Assembly: GCF_900111985.1 (NCBI RefSeq) | Contig: NZ_FOKI01000003.1 | Coordinates: 62,001 to 126,000 of the forward strand | Direction of reading: 5' to 3' | Length of the DNA stretch: 64,000 nucleotides | DNA from: Clostridium frigidicarnis | GTDB taxonomy: Bacteria > Bacillota > Clostridia > Clostridiales > Clostridiaceae | Shown here: positions 1 through 7,520 of the stretch, piece by piece | Numbering within the stretch: position 1 is the stretch's first letter | Layout of the letters: each line of letters opens with the position of its first letter | Notes under the pieces: generated by a model | Databases searched by the model: none | The model's input: the letters and a program-made list of their open reading frames with translations, nothing else | Told to the model about the DNA's origin: nothing | Program-made: the position numbers and the translations under genes

Positions 1-82
1 TTCTTACTATTATCAATATAATTAGTAAAACAATTAGTATAGATATACATTTATAAGTTTCACATATATGAATCGCCATCAT
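1..82 (-). CDS. Start of a small membrane protein (5' part only)
   Basis: An open frame begins with ATG-ATG at 82-77 and runs off the left edge of the window. An AGAGGTG Shine-Dalgarno site lies about 7 bases upstream, between the preceding FHA gene's stop and this start. The 27 visible residues start MMAIHICETYKCI and continue with an unbroken run of Ile, Leu and Val, so an N-terminal membrane anchor is clear. It follows the FHA gene by only 11 bases and is therefore the next gene of the sheath/tube operon. No family can be assigned from so little sequence. Confidence 0.6.
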   Translation of the reverse strand, partial: MMAIHICETYKCISILIVLLIILIIVR

Positions 83-93
83 CGTGTACACCT

Positions 94-597
94 CTAATTA
101 TTATCTTCCCACTCAAAATGTTCTCCACAAAATGGAACAAAAAGAAACTTGCTTTTACCAAGCTCAATAACATCATAAGCTAAAAGTTCAGTAGGTACGT
201 ATGCGGCTTCTCCATTTAAATAAGCAATTCCTGAAGAATCTCCTGGTAAAAGAACATTGTTCTTTTTCTTTGGATCATACACTACTATTGCATGATTTCT
301 TTTTGCTATTGCATTATCACCTATTATTTGTATATCCATATCATCAGATCTTCCTATGAAATTTTTACCGCTTTTAATTTTGTAATCTTTACCAACCCTT
401 GTACCTTCTATACATACTAGCCATCCACAAACAGGTTCTATCTCTTGATATAACATATCTATTTCCACATCTGAGTCTTCTTTATTTATTTCTATTTTCT
501 TTTCTTTATTGGCTGTTTCAATATTACAGTATGGACACAATGTTCCATAACGCCTTTCACTAAACATATGTCCATTTTTACATCTAATAAGACTCAT
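94..597 (-). CDS. FHA-domain protein with N-terminal zinc-ribbon-like motif
   Basis: This 167-residue cytoplasmic protein begins with a likely metal-binding ribbon (Cys6, His10, Cys21-Pro-Tyr-Cys24). An acidic linker follows, and then a forkhead-associated (FHA) domain at roughly residues 57-157. The FHA signature is visible as Gly82-Arg83-Ser84, Arg100-x-His102 and an Asn-Gly pair near 128-129. FHA domains bind phosphothreonine peptides and act as phospho-dependent scaffolds. The start ATG has GGAGTGA upstream. It lies 15 bases after a second FHA gene, downstream of J-domain, tube-like and sheath-like genes, in the way Fha proteins accompany type VI secretion clusters. A cognate kinase is not visible in this window. 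The FHA call is firm; the role in a contractile system is inference. Confidence 0.8.
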   Translation of the reverse strand: MSLIRCKNGHMFSERRYGTLCPYCNIETANKEKKIEINKEDSDVEIDMLYQEIEPVCGWLVCIEGTRVGKDYKIKSGKNFIGRSDDMDIQIIGDNAIAKRNHAIVVYDPKKKNNVLLPGDSSGIAYLNGEAAYVPTELLAYDVIELGKSKFLFVPFCGEHFEWEDNN

Positions 598-612
598 TTA
601 AATCACTCCATT

Positions 613-1188
613 TCATCTAAGCAAAAGTTTAGCCTTGGCAATAAATAATATATCCCCTTTTTTTATTGTACAAGGACTATATTTTATTAATCTGTATTTT
701 TCTCCGTCTTCTATCTTTTGTATACTTACTCCATTTTCAGAACATAAATCTTCCACATACCATCTTCCCCCTGAATGGTTTAAAACAGCATGCTCATTTT
801 CAATTAACAATGAGTATATTGAAGAAGTTAAATCTATATGTACTTCATTATTTAATGTTTTTTTACCAATAAGGATTGATACTTTTTCACTTACTATCCA
901 CTCTCTTATGACATCATTATCTTCGTTTATCAAAGCTATCGTATTAATTGCATATTCATTATCTAAATTTTGTTCCTTATGTGTTTTTCTTAATAAACTT
1001 ATAAAACAACCTGTACCACATACTATTAATACAGCTATAAATATAGATTTTATTAATGAAGATTCTATAGCAATATAAGCAAATACACCTATTAATGTAA
1101 CAATTACACCTATACATAAATTAATTATCTGAATACTTGTTAGTAATTTATTATTATTAGCGCTATATTTAAAATTATTTTCTTTCAA
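613..1188 (-). CDS. Membrane-anchored FHA-domain protein
   Basis: This 191-residue protein has two adjacent hydrophobic segments (about residues 18-42 and 46-66), followed by a soluble FHA domain (about 93-190). Visible FHA residues are Ile107-Gly108-Lys109 in place of the usual Gly-Arg, Glu-His-Ala at 132-134, and Ser-Glu-Asn-Gly at 150-153. The replacement of Arg by Lys may change phosphopeptide affinity. The start is a TTG at 1188-1186 preceded by GGAG at 9 bases; no in-frame ATG fits. The gene lies 14 bases after the J-domain gene and 15 bases before the zinc-ribbon FHA gene. The two FHA proteins may form a membrane-to-cytoplasm signalling pair, which is inference from order and domain content. 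Confidence 0.78.
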   Translation of the reverse strand: MKENNFKYSANNNKLLTSIQIINLCIGVIVTLIGVFAYIAIESSLIKSIFIAVLIVCGTGCFISLLRKTHKEQNLDNEYAINTIALINEDNDVIREWIVSEKVSILIGKKTLNNEVHIDLTSSIYSLLIENEHAVLNHSGGRWYVEDLCSENGVSIQKIEDGEKYRLIKYSPCTIKKGDILFIAKAKLLLR

Positions 1189-1202
1189 ATTAATTCACTC
1201 CA

Positions 1203-1640
1203 TTAATTCTTTTTTAAATTAAAAAAACTATTAAAAATATGAGAAGTATCCATTGGATTTTTCTCCTTATTATTTAACGTTTCTTCATTAACATCACTTG
1301 TATTTGCATTAAAGCCAAAGAAACTTTCAAAACTCTTATTTAAATTTTCCATAGTACTTTTCATATCACTACTATTTGAATTATTGGTTTTTTGTTTAGT
1401 TTTATTTGACTTTTTAAAATTATTGCTTTGATTATTAAGTTTTTCATCATATTCTTTTCGAGACTTCTCGTCCCTTAAAACTCCATAAGCCTCATTAATC
1501 TCTTGAAACTTTGCTGATAGAGTTTTATCATCTACATTTGTATCTGGATGATACTTTTTTGCTAATTTTCTAAAAGCACTTTTTATGTCATCTTTACTTG
1601 CATCTTTATTTAGTTCTAATATTTTATAGTAATCTTTCAT
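1203..1640 (-). CDS. J-domain (DnaJ-like) co-chaperone, type III
   Basis: The 145-residue product starts with a complete J domain (residues 1-66) with His31-Pro32-Asp33, the tripeptide that stimulates DnaK ATPase. The rest is a low-complexity Asn/Ser/Lys region with no Gly/Phe linker, no CxxCxGxG zinc repeats and no C-terminal substrate domain. It is thus a specialised type III J protein, not housekeeping DnaJ. GAGGTAATAT precedes the ATG. Lying between the tube-like and FHA genes, it could recruit DnaK to assemble or recycle the neighbouring sheath, a job ClpV does in type VI systems; that role is speculation. The family assignment is secure. Confidence 0.88.
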   Translation of the reverse strand: MKDYYKILELNKDASKDDIKSAFRKLAKKYHPDTNVDDKTLSAKFQEINEAYGVLRDEKSRKEYDEKLNNQSNNFKKSNKTKQKTNNSNSSDMKSTMENLNKSFESFFGFNANTSDVNEETLNNKEKNPMDTSHIFNSFFNLKKN

Positions 1641-1669
1641 ATATTACCTCTTATCCTTACAGAAGTTCT

Positions 1670-1693
1670 CCCTTGAAAATATTTTTTCAAGGG
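1670..1693 (-). other. Intra-operon mRNA hairpin after the second tube-like gene
   Basis: A perfect 10-bp inverted repeat, CCCTTGAAAA with TTTTCAAGGG around a 4-base loop, lies between the tube-like gene ending at 1733 and the J-domain gene starting at 1640. In the minus sense it is followed by AGAACTTC and not by a T run, so it is not a good intrinsic terminator. A 3' stabiliser or processing hairpin for the tube-like messages is a reasonable alternative reading. Confidence 0.6.
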
Positions 1694-1732
1694 AAAATTC
1701 TATAATACTTTATCCAACGTCTAACATTAATA

Positions 1733-2158
1733 CTATGCGCTATATCCGCCTTCTATAGTAACTTTATCTAATTTATCTTTTTTCTGTCTTACAACAATTT
1801 CAAATGTACCTATACCTTCTGTATCACCAAAATGCTCTTTATAATCAACTACAAATGCATTTGGGAAAGTTATTTTTCTTATTATTTGGTCTGCTGAAAG
1901 CACCTCTACAGTTAACTTTCTATAACAATCAGCTTTTTCAGCTGGAACTAATGACCAAACTCCTAATTGTCTTGTACTATCGAAAACATCTCCATCTAAT
2001 GCAGTTAAGATTTTTCCGCTTATTATCATAGTACTTCCTACATCTTTTGAACGAGCGTTTGAATCTTTAGGAGTATCTGTTTTTAACTTTACATTTTCAA
2101 TACTTTCAATACTAAGGTTTATTGTTTCCGCACCCTCTATTGCAACTCTAAATCCCAT
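1733..2158 (-). CDS. Hcp/tail-tube-like protein, copy A
   Basis: This 141-residue soluble protein has no signal peptide and is predicted to be mostly beta strand. It is a clear paralogue of the next gene, sharing TDTP, DSNARS, GKILT, WSLVPAEKADCYR, PNAFVVDY and RQKKDKL-type blocks. The layout is a TD-x(n)-R-S turn, a central W, a hydrophobic strand ending in an acidic Tyr-Lys-Glu segment, and a final basic strand. It is reminiscent of Hcp/TssD tube proteins of the Bacteroidetes type, which have the same length and strand order. The fold assignment is by eye and is inference; the paralogy is directly visible. The SD is GGAAGGA about 11 bases from ATG. It is bounded downstream by the 1670 hairpin. 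Confidence 0.62.
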   Translation of the reverse strand: MGFRVAIEGAETINLSIESIENVKLKTDTPKDSNARSKDVGSTMIISGKILTALDGDVFDSTRQLGVWSLVPAEKADCYRKLTVEVLSADQIIRKITFPNAFVVDYKEHFGDTEGIGTFEIVVRQKKDKLDKVTIEGGYSA

Positions 2159-2186
2159 TTTCTCAAATCCTTCCTTAAATTAATTT

Positions 2187-2612
2187 TTATTCGCCAAATC
2201 CACCTTCAAATTTTACTTGTGCTGTTTTATCTTTCTTTTGTTTTACACAAAGACTGAATGTACCAACACCTTCTTCATCTCCATAGCTTTCTTCATAATC
2301 TACAACGAAAGCATTTGGTAGATTGATTTGTCTTACTACTTGAGATGCAGATATAACATCTACTGTTACATTTCTATAGCAATCAGCTTTTTCTGCTGGT
2401 ACAAGTGACCATTGCGCTAATTTAATTGTGCTATCTGCCTCTTCTCCATCAACTGGAGTTAATATTTTTCCATTAATAACTAGTGTTGTTCCTAAATCAG
2501 TTGAACGAGCATTAGAATCATCTGGAGTATCTGTCTTAAATTCTACTGTTAAAAGACTTTCAATACCTAAGTCTATGTTTTCAGCACCTTCAACTTTTAC
2601 TTTAAATCCCAT
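2187..2612 (-). CDS. Hcp/tail-tube-like protein, copy B
   Basis: A 141-residue protein of exactly the same length as copy A and alignable to it without gaps. The strongest shared blocks are TDTP-x-DSNARS (about residues 28-37), WSLVPAEKADCYR (about 68-80) and PNAFVVDY (about 99-106). It has no signal peptide or membrane segment, which fits a cytoplasmically assembled ring or tube. The ATG has a strong AGGAGG site 7 bases upstream, better than that of copy A, so this copy may be the major subunit. It sits first after the sheath-like gene. A tube plus a variant tube, or a tube and an adaptor ring, would explain two copies. The contractile-tube interpretation is inference and could be tested by structure prediction. 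Confidence 0.62.
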   Translation of the reverse strand: MGFKVKVEGAENIDLGIESLLTVEFKTDTPDDSNARSTDLGTTLVINGKILTPVDGEEADSTIKLAQWSLVPAEKADCYRNVTVDVISASQVVRQINLPNAFVVDYEESYGDEEGVGTFSLCVKQKKDKTAQVKFEGGFGE

Positions 2613-2650
2613 TTTCCATCCTCCTATTTTGTATTTTATTTATAATTAAA

Positions 2651-2674
2651 AATAGTAATAAAACTACCACTATT
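2651..2674 (-). other. Hairpin ahead of the tube-like genes
   Basis: In minus sense AATAGTGGTA pairs with TATTACTATT (two G-U pairs) around a GTTT loop and is followed by TTTAAT. It lies in the 183-base gap between the sheath-like stop (2796) and the tube-like start (2612). The short T run makes it a weak terminator or attenuator that would let part of transcription continue. Alternatively it marks a processing site separating sheath and tube messages. Confidence 0.45.
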
Positions 2675-2795
2675 TCAATTAACATTTAAGTTAATCTAAT
2701 TTTTGTACTTTTACATATGTCTAAATTAGTTTTCTATTATAATGAGCCTATGTTTTTATAATTTTATTTAATCTTAGTATTTTTACACATAAGTT

Positions 2796-4970
2796 TTAAC
2801 TAATTACGCTTCTTGTAATATCAACTTCTAAGTTCTTAATATTTCCATTAAATACAAGGTCTATATTGCATGTACCACTCTTTTCATCTATTAAGAAGTT
2901 AATATCGTCTCCTTCTTGGATAATAGAGTTTACATAACCTTTATTTGATGTCCATTTACTCTTGACACTGTTTGGATTATTACTGAAGAATTTAATAATA
3001 TTGTCTTGCTTAAAGTCATTTGTATGGAATCTTAACATTCTTTCTATATAAGTTGTTACTAAGGTCTTATATATTGATTCAAAATCATTATTAGTTGCCT
3101 GTAAACTTCTAGCCTTATATATTGTTATTTGCTTAACATTTTTACCTTCTAATTGAGCATTTTCTGATGAGAAAACAAAACCAAAATTCTTTCTATTTAT
3201 TGAATTTTTTATTTCGTTTGTAAAACCAGAAATCTCTTTAGCTAATGTAGTTGTAACTTTTAAGCAATTGTCTGCTGATTCTATATCAAATCTAATTCCT
3301 GGATATTCAGGTTGTACATTTTTATAAGCCTCTCTTAAGAACTCAGGGCATTGATATGCAGATACAATACCTGCTGCCACATAAGACCCTCCAATGTAAA
3401 CTCCTTCTATCCAAAGTTTAAGAATATCTTCTTTTTCTTTAGATAATTCTGCTGAACCACCTTCTGAAAGTACCATTCTTTTGTCTATAATAACTCCAGA
3501 TTTGTCTTTAGGTATTATAGTAAAGTTTGGTATACATGGAATTGCAAATTCACTAAAATCATTACGTATTAGTGGAGAACATTTGTCTATAAATCTATCA
3601 ATTCCAGAAGTAGCTATATGATTAAATGTAGTATCTTCTCTTGCTTCAAAACTGAAGAATACTTGTATCCTATATTTTTTAATAGAATCTAAAAGCATTG
3701 ATAAATCTTCCATGCTTGTTCCATCTATTTTCTCAACTTGATTATTTCCTCTAAATCTTTCTCTTCTTACTTTAGATTTACTTTGACTTTCAAGCTCTAA
3801 TGATGGAACAATTCCAAACCAAATAGTATTATCAAAATCATTTTTATCATTTACTGTGCTTAAATAAGTTGTTAATCTAGGTAAATTATTTGAACTAACC
3901 ATTCTGTTAAGTTTTGTGTTTGTTACTAATAATGTTGGTTGCATACCTACGCTCTTTGTTCTATATTGATCAAAGAACATTTTTACTCCAACTATTTTTT
4001 CAACCAATGGCTTAACAGTTTTAACAAAATCATCTTTAGCACTTTTATAAAATTCTAAATATGTATTATAGTTTGAAACCTCTAATTCTACGTCAATTTT
4101 ACTTTCCATAGTAGAAGCCAATGGACAAAATGTTCTTACAACTAAACTTTTAACATAGTCAGTTTTAACATCATTTGCTTCATTAACAGCATCATAATCT
4201 TCTTCAAAAGCCTTGATTAATCCAACATTTGCATTATCATCTAAGCTTACTAAAGATTTTTCTTCATTTTTTGGTGCTTCTAAAACTTTTAGTTCACCAT
4301 TCTCACCCATACTTAGAGCCCCTATTTTAAGCTCTACGTTATTATTCTTATTTTCTTCTTCCCCAAGAAGCAATCTTGTCTTAATATCCTCAATTGCAAG
4401 TGGGAGCATAGCCATAATATTATTATAATTACTACTTGCTTCTTCAAACATGTAGTTAAGTTTATCTCCTAAATCTAACTTACTAGGATCTTCGTCTTCT
4501 AAATCTTCATACTTGCTATACATGTATTGAATTTCTTTTCTAGATTGTCTTATATCATCCATTACTTTTTTTGGTGATATCATATCCAATAAATTTTCAA
4601 ATTTAAAATCCACATTAGCTATACCTTGGGCACTTTTAGTGTCAATTAAAGTAAATAGCATTTTTAGGAAATCATTTGATTGGTTAACTGGTATTTCTGT
4701 TATACACTCCGGTGGTAGGTTTTCTGGTTTCTTTAATGTGTACATAACCTTTTGATTTGTTGCATTATAAAACGAATAAACAACGGGTGAGAATTTTTCT
4801 AAGAATTCGTCAAAACTTTTTACTAAAAGATGTTCATTAATTTCTTTTATTTTATCGTCATTTAAACTATTTAATCCTTTTGTATCACCTATTATCGAAA
4901 GTAAGTCTAATTTCTCTGGATTTATTTCCTCAAATAGTATCGTCCTATTTGTTTGTTGAATAACTTCCAT
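2796..4970 (-). CDS. Large contractile-sheath-like (TssC/VipB-like) protein
   Basis: This 724-residue protein has no signal peptide or membrane segment. Its C-terminal half carries features reminiscent of TssC/phage-sheath subunits. These are a glycine-rich WIEGVYIGGSYVAAGIV helix followed by QCPEFLREAY, and later a YIERMLRF-x-NDFKQDNI helix like the sheath C-terminal domain. The N-terminal 250 residues could supply the TssB-like partner, making a fused sheath; this is inference. The frame is open to 5021, but a much better start is the ATG at 4970, which has AAAGGAGTGA with 7 bases of spacing. It is the first gene of the operon with two tube-like, one J-domain and two FHA genes. Assignment to a named family would need a profile or structure search. 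Confidence 0.6.
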   Translation of the reverse strand: MEVIQQTNRTILFEEINPEKLDLLSIIGDTKGLNSLNDDKIKEINEHLLVKSFDEFLEKFSPVVYSFYNATNQKVMYTLKKPENLPPECITEIPVNQSNDFLKMLFTLIDTKSAQGIANVDFKFENLLDMISPKKVMDDIRQSRKEIQYMYSKYEDLEDEDPSKLDLGDKLNYMFEEASSNYNNIMAMLPLAIEDIKTRLLLGEEENKNNNVELKIGALSMGENGELKVLEAPKNEEKSLVSLDDNANVGLIKAFEEDYDAVNEANDVKTDYVKSLVVRTFCPLASTMESKIDVELEVSNYNTYLEFYKSAKDDFVKTVKPLVEKIVGVKMFFDQYRTKSVGMQPTLLVTNTKLNRMVSSNNLPRLTTYLSTVNDKNDFDNTIWFGIVPSLELESQSKSKVRRERFRGNNQVEKIDGTSMEDLSMLLDSIKKYRIQVFFSFEAREDTTFNHIATSGIDRFIDKCSPLIRNDFSEFAIPCIPNFTIIPKDKSGVIIDKRMVLSEGGSAELSKEKEDILKLWIEGVYIGGSYVAAGIVSAYQCPEFLREAYKNVQPEYPGIRFDIESADNCLKVTTTLAKEISGFTNEIKNSINRKNFGFVFSSENAQLEGKNVKQITIYKARSLQATNNDFESIYKTLVTTYIERMLRFHTNDFKQDNIIKFFSNNPNSVKSKWTSNKGYVNSIIQEGDDINFLIDEKSGTCNIDLVFNGNIKNLEVDITRSVIS

Positions 4971-4973
4971 CAT

Positions 4974-4985
4974 TTCACTCCTTTG
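4974..4985 (-). promoter_or_regulatory. Shine-Dalgarno that fixes the sheath-like start
   Basis: In minus sense this reads CAAAGGAGTGAA directly before ATG-ATG. AGGAG lies 7 bases before the second ATG (4970) and 4 before the first (4973). The further upstream ATG at 5021 has only a weak, distant AAGG. The 17 residues upstream of 4970 are therefore probably untranslated. Confidence 0.75.
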
Positions 4986-5464
4986 TAATAATTGTCTTGA
5001 GGACATTATAATATTTACCATTTATTTTTTCAACCTTAATTTTAACTGTAAATATAATGGACTTAAAAACAAAATTAAACTTTATTGTATTTTTTAATTT
5101 ATATATTAATTTTTAAATAAAAATTGTAAATTTCTTAACATTTTTGTTAATTTCTTAAAAACAATGTGTTAAGTTTATATTTTACTTTTTTTTCAATTTA
5201 TTTTTAACATGTCATTTAAATACATTATTTTCAAATAATTGTTTTGTCAATTGTTTAACAGCCTCTATTTAATCCCAAAAATATATGTATTAATATTGTC
5301 TAATTTACTTTTTTATGTAGTTTTATTTTTTTTCACATTAAACCCGTTATAGATTTTTATATAAAAAAAAAGCATTCATAGTTTTTATTTCAAAACAATA
5401 AGCACTTTTTCACCTATAGCATTAATAGAAAAAACAAATACATCTTTTTACTATTATTTAAAAT
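4986..5464. other. Intergenic region upstream of the sheath-like operon
   Basis: About 480 bases of very AT-rich DNA separate the sheath-like gene from the end of licC; both are transcribed leftward. It contains one plausible sigma-A promoter (5222-5250) and many short A and T runs. No open frame of note, tRNA or convincing terminator for licC is visible. Confidence 0.5.
5222..5250 (-). promoter_or_regulatory. Candidate sigma-A promoter of the sheath-like operon
   Basis: A consensus -35 TTGACA occurs on the minus strand at 5250-5245. A -10-like AATAAT lies 15 bases later, or TAATGT at 17 bases. It would give a leader of about 250 bases before the sheath-like start. The -35 match is good, the -10 only fair, and AT-rich DNA yields such matches often. 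Confidence 0.35.
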
Positions 5465-6157
5465 TTATATAGAACCTTTAGCTAAAAGTTCCTCTACTTC
5501 TCTTAATTCATCTAAAGAATCAATCTCATAAGATGCAGTAGAATCTATTTTTTCAATATATACATTCAAATCCTTTAAATTATCCTTAACAATATCATCC
5601 CAATAAAGATTAGTAAAACTTCCACCATCTATTACACTTTCAAGTCTTTCCTTAATTAAAGCTCCATCTCTTTCACTCCAATAAGATATACCACAAAGTA
5701 TATAACCATCTCCATCTCCAACTTCTATATCATATACTTTATTATTTTCATCAAACTTTAAAATCCATTCCCCTTTAAATCCTTCTTTATATCCTGAAAA
5801 ATACGTTGAATCTTCAACCTTTTCTTTAAATATATTTTTATGTAAATAAACATCTGCATCTATTACATAAGAATCCTTTAAATAATCTCTAACAAGGTAC
5901 ATGGTATATATATTGTTATAAACATTATACTTATCATTATGCACAAGCTTAACACCGTATTTTTCCTTTAAATACTCAAACTTTTCATTTAAATATCCTG
6001 TTAAAACTATTATTTCTTCTACTCCCACTTCTCTTAAATACTCCACTTGCCTTTCAAGCATAGGCTTGCCATTAACCTTAACTAAAGATTTTGGAGTTTC
6101 CAAAGTTAATGGTCTTAATCTAGTTCCCATACCTGCTGCTAATAATATCGCTTTCAT
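5465..6157 (-). CDS. licC: CTP:phosphocholine cytidylyltransferase LicC
   Basis: The 230-residue enzyme would convert phosphocholine and CTP to CDP-choline in the cytoplasm. It opens with the nucleotidyltransferase signature AAGMGTRLRPLT followed by TPKSLVKVNGKPMLE (pyrophosphorylase fold). It also has the LicC-typical NVYNNIYTMYLVRDYL stretch and the DADVYL metal-binding motif near residue 100. Length and motifs match LicC of Streptococcus and Haemophilus. It is the last of the licA-licB-licC run, 30 bases after licB, with an AAGGAG site. With the licD at 18095 it completes the phosphocholine decoration pathway. Another sugar-nucleotide transferase is possible, but licB next door argues for LicC. 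Confidence 0.86.
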   Translation of the reverse strand: MKAILLAAGMGTRLRPLTLETPKSLVKVNGKPMLERQVEYLREVGVEEIIVLTGYLNEKFEYLKEKYGVKLVHNDKYNVYNNIYTMYLVRDYLKDSYVIDADVYLHKNIFKEKVEDSTYFSGYKEGFKGEWILKFDENNKVYDIEVGDGDGYILCGISYWSERDGALIKERLESVIDGGSFTNLYWDDIVKDNLKDLNVYIEKIDSTASYEIDSLDELREVEELLAKGSI

Positions 6158-6187
6158 TGTAAATTTCTCCTTACTTTTATTTGTTAT

Positions 6188-7168
6188 TTAATTATATTCC
6201 TCTGTGAGATCAACCATTGCTCTAGGGTTTCCAGCAACTAATATTGTTCCACAAAGTACAATAACACTTCCTAAAACAAACTGAACAGTAACAGGCTGTT
6301 TTAAAAAAACTATTTGAATTAAAATGGCCCACATGGAATAAGTTATATTTAAAGCGGTACTTCTTGCTGCTCCAATTAAATTAATTGCTGAATAATAAAA
6401 CAAATAAGAAGTAGTCCCAACTAATGCAGTGGCAGCTAATATAATCCAAGTTGGTTGCCTAAATACTTCTATTGTTACACTATGTGCTGATAATAATGGA
6501 AGTATTATTATTCCATAAAATATAGCCGAAGTTAATTGTCTTATGTTTAATGCTTCTTCTGGAGTAACATCATCCTTCATACCATAAGCACATATTACAC
6601 TTTCAAGTCCCCACCCTAATACTGTACCTAAAGCACATAGTAACCCAATGATAAATGTTCCTTGAAGTGCTATATTTCCTCCACTAGAATATCCAATTAC
6701 TATAACGCCAAAGACACTTAAACCAATACCCATCCAAGCTCTTTTTTCAAGCTTTTCCTTTAGAAAAATAAATGCAAAGAATGCTCCCGCCGCTGGATAA
6801 ACAGATGTTAAACTTGCAGCATAAGCTGGTCCTATGTATTTAACACTTAATGTATAACATGTCATTCCAACTGGTCCACCAAGAAGTGCTCCAAGCATTA
6901 TAAAAAGTCCACTTCTACTTTTCATAGATTTAAATACATTTGAAAGATTACCCTTTAAAATTTGATACATTGTTATCCAAATAGCTGAGAATGCATCATG
7001 TAAAAAAGTACTAACAAAAGGAGCAAACACTATAGCTTTTTCCACATCCACAAAAGGTGTCATAGTCAAAGCAATTCCTATTAAAACAGTATCAATTCCC
7101 CATGTGATACCTGAAATCAAAGCCGAGCCAATTCCAAACTTAACAGTTCTCAAATCCGTTGCCTTCAT
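6188..7168 (-). CDS. licB: LicB-type choline permease (DMT/EamA family)
   Basis: The 326-residue integral membrane protein has about ten hydrophobic segments arranged as two EamA-like halves. It belongs to the drug/metabolite transporter superfamily. The beginning GIGSALISGITWGIDTVLIG and the context between a choline kinase-type gene and licC identify it as the LicB choline importer. It would supply choline for phosphorylation by the upstream fusion enzyme. The start ATG has GAGGAG at a normal distance. A gap of about 350 bases holding two R1 repeat copies separates it from licA, so read-through or an internal promoter is needed for co-expression. Substrate is inferred from neighbours, since DMT transporters are broad. 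Confidence 0.82.
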   Translation of the reverse strand: MKATDLRTVKFGIGSALISGITWGIDTVLIGIALTMTPFVDVEKAIVFAPFVSTFLHDAFSAIWITMYQILKGNLSNVFKSMKSRSGLFIMLGALLGGPVGMTCYTLSVKYIGPAYAASLTSVYPAAGAFFAFIFLKEKLEKRAWMGIGLSVFGVIVIGYSSGGNIALQGTFIIGLLCALGTVLGWGLESVICAYGMKDDVTPEEALNIRQLTSAIFYGIIILPLLSAHSVTIEVFRQPTWIILAATALVGTTSYLFYYSAINLIGAARSTALNITYSMWAILIQIVFLKQPVTVQFVLGSVIVLCGTILVAGNPRAMVDLTEEYN

Positions 7169-7197
7169 ATTAAATAACTCTCCTCATATATTTATTA

Positions 7198-7313
7198 AGT
7201 TGAAAGTTGAGAATTGAGAGTTGAAAGTTATGGTTGGTTTTTCTACGAAAAACCTAAAATTTAAATTATTAGTTTTCACAAACAAAAATACCCTTCATTC
7301 TCCATTTTCAACT
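7198..7313. repeat. R1 semi-palindromic dispersed repeat, copy 1
   Basis: This element starts AGTTGAAAGTTGAGAATTGA and ends with the near-complementary TCTCCATTTTCAACT. The core has a small hairpin, TTTTTCTACGAAAAA, and the conserved ATTAGTTTT. The same design recurs about ten times in intergenic DNA of this window. It occupies the licA-licB gap together with copy 2. Confidence 0.7.
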
Positions 7314-7390
7314 AACATAAGTTCTCAATTTTCAAATGCTGAAACTCAACACTTAAATACTCTCGTAACTTTTAACTCCCTTTGTTAAAT

Positions 7391-7518
7391 TAAAAGTTAA
7401 AGTTTTAAAATTACAGTTGATTTTTCTAAGAAAAATCTAAAATTAAATTATTAGTTTTTGTGAGCAAAGTGAATGAAAACATCCTTTACTCTCAATTCTC
7501 CACTTTCAATTTTCAACT
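7391..7518. repeat. R1 semi-palindromic dispersed repeat, copy 2
   Basis: A second R1 copy has the core GTTGATTTTTCTAAGAAAAA, then ATTAGTTTTTGTGA and GAATGAAAACATCC. It ends CTCAATTCTCCACTTTCAAT-TTTCAACT directly at the 3' end of licA. The tandem placement of two copies inside what should be one operon suggests repeated insertion or expansion. Confidence 0.7.
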
Positions 7519-7520
7519 AC

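Noticed and set aside
635-1078. Rightward open frame opposite the membrane FHA gene
   Set aside because: It lies fully antisense to a gene with a clear domain and has no ribosome site. It is one of many frames produced by AT-rich coding DNA.
1733-2612. Tandem duplication by sequencing or assembly artefact for the two tube-like genes
   Set aside because: The two copies differ at many residues and codons and have different ribosome sites, so they are real diverged paralogues.
7198-7518. Possible CRISPR array because of two similar copies in tandem
   Set aside because: The copies are about 115-130 bp, semi-palindromic and also found far away. There are no short direct repeats with unique spacers and no cas genes.
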